NCBI RefSeq assembly: GCF_008806595.1
Contig: NZ_VZRB01000005.1
Span: forward strand, 95,584-159,583
Origin: Streptomyces luteolifulvus
Lineage (GTDB): Bacteria > Actinomycetota > Actinomycetes > Streptomycetales > Streptomycetaceae
DNA length: 64,000 bases
Direction: 5' to 3'
In this document: positions 60,414 to 64,000 of the stretch, piece after piece
How the letters are laid out: every line of letters starts with the position of its first letter
How positions within the stretch are numbered: the stretch's first letter is position 1
The notes under the pieces: model-generated
The model's input: the letters and a program-made list of their open reading frames with translations, nothing else
The model's database searches: none
Told to the model about the DNA's origin: nothing
Made by a program: the position numbers and the translations under genes

Positions 60414-61148
60414 ATGGCCCGCACCACCCATGACCACCCGCTCCCCGAGGAGCCGTTCTACTGGCGGATCGCCAGGGAGTTGCTCGGGGAACTGCGCGAC
60501 GGAACCATCCCGCCCGGGGAACGCCTGCCGGGCGAACGGCAGTTGGCGGAGCACTTCGGGGTCAGCAGGGCGACCGTACGGCAGGCCCTCGACGTACTGC
60601 GGCACGACGGTCTGATCACCACGGACCGACGCGGCAGTCACGCCACCCTGCCCGGCCTGCCGGTCGAGACCCCGGCCTCGCTCGCCTTCCCGGTCGGCGC
60701 CCGGGACGCGGACCCCGGCGCCGACCGGGCCACCGTCACCTGGGAGACCCCGCCGCCGGAGCACGCCCAGGTCCTCGGGCTGGCCCCGCACCGGCCGACC
60801 CTGGTGCACCGCTACGAGTCCGCGGGCGCCGACGGGCGGGGCCGGCGCAGCGCCGTGACGTCCTTCTCCGCCGTGGCCCTTGCCGAGGTGGAGGAACTGG
60901 GCCGGTACCGCGACCGCGCCGACGGCGAGGCCGAGGCAGAGCTGCGGCGGGTCTACGACTGGATGCGCCGGGCGGGTCTCACCCTGCACCACCGGGACGC
61001 GATCACCCCGCTCGCCGACGTGCCGTCGGTACGGGTCACCCGGCGCGTCCACGACCAGTACGCCCGGCCGCTGGAGGTCACCGACCTGGTCGTGGACGCC
61101 CAGCAGGACGCGCTGGTCTACGAGTTCACGCTGCCGGGGACGGACTGA
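60414..61148 (+). CDS. GntR family (HutC/UTRA) transcriptional regulator
   Basis: A 244-residue regulator. CAGGAGG precedes the ATG. The winged helix occupies residues 10-80: FYWRIARELLGELRDGTIPP, GERLPGERQLAEHFGVSRAT, VRQALDVLRHDGLITTDRRG. The UTRA ligand domain (about 100-240) includes LVHRYESAGADGRG and the close VYEFTLPGTD. Ligand unknown, possibly a sugar given the esterase upstream. The operator at 60338-60349 suggests it binds its own promoter. Confidence 0.88.
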   Translation: MARTTHDHPLPEEPFYWRIARELLGELRDGTIPPGERLPGERQLAEHFGVSRATVRQALDVLRHDGLITTDRRGSHATLPGLPVETPASLAFPVGARDADPGADRATVTWETPPPEHAQVLGLAPHRPTLVHRYESAGADGRGRRSAVTSFSAVALAEVEELGRYRDRADGEAEAELRRVYDWMRRAGLTLHHRDAITPLADVPSVRVTRRVHDQYARPLEVTDLVVDAQQDALVYEFTLPGTD

Positions 61149-61199
61149 CCGCAACGGGCGCCGGGGGTGCGCCCCGCTGCCGCCGGGACTCACCAGGGG

Positions 61200-62087
61200 T
61201 CAACGAGTCGGCTCCGCCGGCTCGATGAGCAGCCCGGGCACCCGGTCCCAGCCGGTCACCCGCATCAGCCGCCGGACATGAGGGGCGACGCCGGTCAGCA
61301 CAAGGGTGCCGCCGGCCGCACTCAGACCGAGCGCCGAGAACACCAGCAGGCGCAGCGCGCCGACATCGATGAAGTGCAGGTCGCGCAGGTCGAGGCGGGC
61401 GTGGACGGTGGGACGGGTGCGTGCGCGGGCCGTCTCCGCGTGCACGGCACGGGCGAAGGCCGTGACGTTCGTGTCGTCGACCTCGCCGGCCAGGGCGAGG
61501 CCCGGGGGCGCGAAGGTGCGGGTGATGGCGAGGATGCCGTCGCGCCAGACAGGGTCGGCGACGGCCCGGCCGTGGTGCAGGCCGTCCAGCGGGGCGAGTT
61601 CGCTCTCGTCGAAGATCCGGCGGTCGTACTGGCAGATGCCGAGCACGGGCAGGGAGGCGAACACGGGGTCGAGCAGGAGCTCGCTGTCGTGCAGTGTCTT
61701 GAGTCCTTCTCCGGCCCCGGCGCGCGGGATCTCCGCGCACACGCGCAGGCCGAGAAACCCGTCGCCGACCGCGCGGCGCGCCTCGCTGCGGACCACCTCG
61801 TCCAGGTCCCACAGCCCCTCCGGTCCCGCGAGGTGCGCGTCGACGCGCAGCCGGCCGGCCACGATCTCCTCGTCGACCCGGCAGCCGTGCGCCTCCAGGA
61901 AGGACAGGGCAAGGCCCGCCGGGATCTCCACGGGCGGCAGCAGCAGTCCGCGATGGCCGCTGTCCAGGCCGTCGAGCAGGAACGCGGCGAGGACGGTCTC
62001 GCGTTCCTCGTCCGTGTCGTAGCCGAGGAGCAGATGGTCGCCATGACGCATCTGTCCCACGGTTCTCACAGCGGGTGCGACGGACAT
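61200..62087 (-). CDS. MEDS-STAS domain protein (anti-sigma antagonist-like)
   Basis: A 295-residue protein. N-terminal MEDS (DcmR-like sensory) domain, about 10-180: [60 protein letters not shown]-terminal STAS domain, about 195-290: [55 protein letters not shown]. The usual phosphorylated Ser before the AxRLL segment is replaced: the sequence reads [10 protein letters not shown], with Val where Ser is common, so phospho-control may be lost. AGGGAGG precedes the ATG. Typical of Streptomyces partner-switch networks. Confidence 0.85.
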   Translation of the reverse strand: MSVAPAVRTVGQMRHGDHLLLGYDTDEERETVLAAFLLDGLDSGHRGLLLPPVEIPAGLALSFLEAHGCRVDEEIVAGRLRVDAHLAGPEGLWDLDEVVRSEARRAVGDGFLGLRVCAEIPRAGAGEGLKTLHDSELLLDPVFASLPVLGICQYDRRIFDESELAPLDGLHHGRAVADPVWRDGILAITRTFAPPGLALAGEVDDTNVTAFARAVHAETARARTRPTVHARLDLRDLHFIDVGALRLLVFSALGLSAAGGTLVLTGVAPHVRRLMRVTGWDRVPGLLIEPAEPTR

Positions 62088-62190
62088 GCCCGCACCTCCC
62101 TGGGTGTGCCGACCGCATCCACGCTACGCCGGGAGCGGGACTCGTGTGAGGGGTTAGGGTGCCGCCATCGGTTCCGGGTGAGGGGGGACG

Positions 62191-64000
62191 ATGGCGGCCT
62201 CAGTGCACGGCGGCAGGATCGGCAACCTCCCCGCCGAGGCGAACGCGTTCATCGGCCGACGGCTCGAACTCGCCGAGATCTCAGGACTGTTGGGGACCGA
62301 GCGGCTGGTGACACTGACGGGGCCCGGGGGTGTGGGCAAGTCCCGGCTGGCGCTGCGGGCCGCGCATGCCGCCAAGGACGAGTTCCCGGGCGGTGCGTGG
62401 CTGGTGGAGCTGTCGGAGCTCAGGGACGCCGACCTGCTGGCCAACGCGGTGGCACAGGCGACCCGGCTCACGGAGCAGACGCTGCGACCGCTGCTCGACG
62501 CGGTCTGCGAGCACCTCGCCGGGGCACCGCTCCTCCTGCTCCTCGACACATGCGAGCACGTCCTGGACGAGTGCGCAAGGGTGGTGCAGGAACTCCTCGC
62601 GCACGTCCCCGAGTTGCATGTCCTGGCCACCAGCCGGCAGCCGCTGGGCGTCCCCGGCGAACATCTGCTGGCGGTGGCCCCGCTGCCGCTCGGTGAACAC
62701 GACGACGCCGTGGCGCTGTTCGCGGCCCGTGCCGCCGCGGCGGTGCCGTCCTTCACACTGACCGAGGCCAACCGGGCACATGTGGCCGCGGTCTGCGCCC
62801 GGCTCGACGGCATGCCGCTCGCCCTGGAACTGGCCGCCGTACGGTTGCGGGGGTTTCCCCTCGACCGGCTTCTGGAGGGGCTCGACTCCCGCTTCGACCT
62901 GCTGGTCTCGCCCGCCCGGCCGCGCCTGGCCCGGCACCAGACGCTGCGCACCGCGATCGGCTGGAGCCACGAGCTGTGCACCCCGCTGGAACGGCTGCTG
63001 TGGGCCAGGCTGTCGGTGTTCGCCGGCGGCTGGGACGTCGAGGCGGCCGAGTTCGTCTGCCACGGCGGGCCGCTGGACGCCGAGGAGATCCTCGCGCTGC
63101 TCGCCTCGCTCACCGAGAAGTCCATCACGACCCGGGACGGTGAGGGGGCGGCGGTGCGCTACCGCATGCTCGACACCGTCCGCTCGTTCGGCGCCGAGTG
63201 GCTGACCGGGCTCGGCGAGGAGGAGGCGGTCGGACGGCGCCACCGGGAATACTTCCGGTGGGTCGCCCGGCAGGGCGAGGCGGAGTGGCTCGGCCCCGGA
63301 CAGCGCATGTGGGCGGAGCGGCTGACCGCGGAGCACGCGAACCTTCGGGTGTCGATCGAGGCGTCCCTGGCGGCGGAGGAACCCGAGACCGCGCTCGAAC
63401 TCACCGGTTCCCTCTGGTACTTCTGGTTCGCCTGCGGTTTCGCTGAGGAGGGCCGCGGCTATCTGGAGCGGGCGCTGCGGCGCGCCCCCGAGGGCGGCGG
63501 GCCCGAGCACTCCCGCGCCGTGTGGGCCCACCGGCTGGTCACCGTCGTCCCGGACGATCTGGAGGCGGCGGAGTCGGTGAGCGCCGCCTATGTGTGGCTC
63601 GCCGAGGAGCGCCGTCTGCCGGTGTCCGCCCTGCCGTTGACGGGGGCCAGTCTGGCCGTGCGCGGCGAGTCGGCACGCTCGGCGGTCCTGTACGGCACCA
63701 CCGCGGGACGGAGCCCCGCGGGCGACGGAGGCGCCGAGTTCCACCACCTGCTGACGCTCGCCCTGCAGGCGTATCTGCTGGCGAGCCAGGCAGCGTTCGA
63801 GCGGTGCGCGGTGGTCGCCGAGCGGCTGCGCGCGGACTGTGCCCGGCGCGGCGAGCTGTGGATGCGGGCCTGGGGCGACTTCTTCATCGCGCTGGCCGGG
63901 ATCGGCCTGGGCCGGGCGGAGGAGGCACTGGGTCCGGCGCGGGAGGCGCTGGCCGCCAAGGTGCGGGTCCATGACCGGCTCGGCGCGGCCGCAGTGGCCG
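62191..64000 (+). CDS. Large ATPase regulator (AfsR/LuxR-type NB-ARC/TPR), 3' end beyond window
   Basis: At least 603 codons, open at the right edge. GAGGGGGG precedes the ATG. It begins [20 protein letters not shown], then Walker [19 protein letters not shown] (near residue 45), Walker [16 protein letters not shown] (near 116), [37 protein letters not shown], then a TPR-like helical region ([19 protein letters not shown] repeats). This is the ATPase family of Streptomyces regulators whose DNA-binding part is often C-terminal (LuxR). Here no N-terminal DNA-binding domain is present, so any HTH would lie past the window. Confidence 0.85.
   Translation, partial: MAASVHGGRIGNLPAEANAFIGRRLELAEISGLLGTERLVTLTGPGGVGKSRLALRAAHAAKDEFPGGAWLVELSELRDADLLANAVAQATRLTEQTLRPLLDAVCEHLAGAPLLLLLDTCEHVLDECARVVQELLAHVPELHVLATSRQPLGVPGEHLLAVAPLPLGEHDDAVALFAARAAAAVPSFTLTEANRAHVAAVCARLDGMPLALELAAVRLRGFPLDRLLEGLDSRFDLLVSPARPRLARHQTLRTAIGWSHELCTPLERLLWARLSVFAGGWDVEAAEFVCHGGPLDAEEILALLASLTEKSITTRDGEGAAVRYRMLDTVRSFGAEWLTGLGEEEAVGRRHREYFRWVARQGEAEWLGPGQRMWAERLTAEHANLRVSIEASLAAEEPETALELTGSLWYFWFACGFAEEGRGYLERALRRAPEGGGPEHSRAVWAHRLVTVVPDDLEAAESVSAAYVWLAEERRLPVSALPLTGASLAVRGESARSAVLYGTTAGRSPAGDGGAEFHHLLTLALQAYLLASQAAFERCAVVAERLRADCARRGELWMRAWGDFFIALAGIGLGRAEEALGPAREALAAKVRVHDRLGAAAVA

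Overview
The window is chromosomal DNA of a Streptomyces or very close actinomycete. Evidence: very high G+C with third-position G/C bias, GTG and TTG starts, four-base start/stop overlaps, and families typical of the genus (DUF397, trypco2, DUF6479, DUF8129, ECF41 sigma factor, MEDS/STAS protein, SpoIIE-type phosphatase, a large LuxR-type ATPase). It reads as accessory or near-arm chromosome: catabolic and stress genes dominate, and decayed genes and a transposon are present. No rRNA, tRNA or CRISPR array was found.

Layout. 1-7.4 kb: tail of an unknown gene, a secreted amidase, a large LuxR-type ATPase regulator, a universal stress protein and a DUF397 gene. 7.4-13.3 kb: an operon crotonase > double DUF35 protein > thiolase-like > thiolase-like, divergent from an acyl-CoA synthetase. 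Gene order and types match the EchA19/FadD19 and Rv3521-Ltp4-Ltp3 sets of mycobacterial and rhodococcal sterol side-chain catabolism. 13.4-30 kb: more acyl-CoA metabolism (PaaK-like ligase, two further acyl-CoA synthetases, a nitronate monooxygenase-type flavoprotein, an acyl-CoA dehydrogenase), mixed with a membrane sulfatase-like protein, an ECF41 sigma factor, a truncated secreted acylase and a zone of decayed regulators (25.8-28.9 kb: broken kinase, two broken LuxR genes, a sigma-factor fragment).

30-37 kb: a cysteine-rich copper-storage-like protein, small actinobacterial proteins, and a sulfide-detoxification operon (sulfide:quinone oxidoreductase, MBL-rhodanese persulfide dioxygenase, TauE-type exporter) behind a CsoR/CstR-type palindrome. 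37-41.4 kb: DoxX protein, universal stress protein, pyridoxamine-oxidase-like protein, Acg-type nitroreductase, a Rv1733c-like remnant and a DUF1876 protein. These are families of the mycobacterial DosR/DevR dormancy regulon, and four similar GC-rich palindromic boxes lie in front of four of them. 41.5-46.3 kb: quinone oxidoreductase, dihydrolipoyl dehydrogenase and the dhaKLM dihydroxyacetone kinase operon.

46.4-54.7 kb: GH75 chitosanase-like protein, fibronectin-III lipoprotein, surface protein, PadR regulator with a 2,4-dienoyl-CoA reductase, and a PAS/PAS/GAF/SpoIIE phosphatase. 54.8-56.4 kb: an IS200/IS605-type element with tnpB only; its TnpB carries a perfect in-frame 171-bp tandem duplication that doubles the RuvC-I motif. 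56.4-64 kb: a membrane-anchored protein, a PrmC-like methyltransferase, an intact Rv1733c-family protein, an acetyl-xylan esterase, a GntR/UTRA regulator with a likely self-operator, a MEDS/STAS protein and the start of an ATPase regulator that runs off the window.

The parts suggest a soil organism able to activate and shorten sterol-like or aromatic/fatty acyl chains, detoxify sulfide, and respond to hypoxia or redox stress. All functions are inferred from sequence reading alone; no database search was run.
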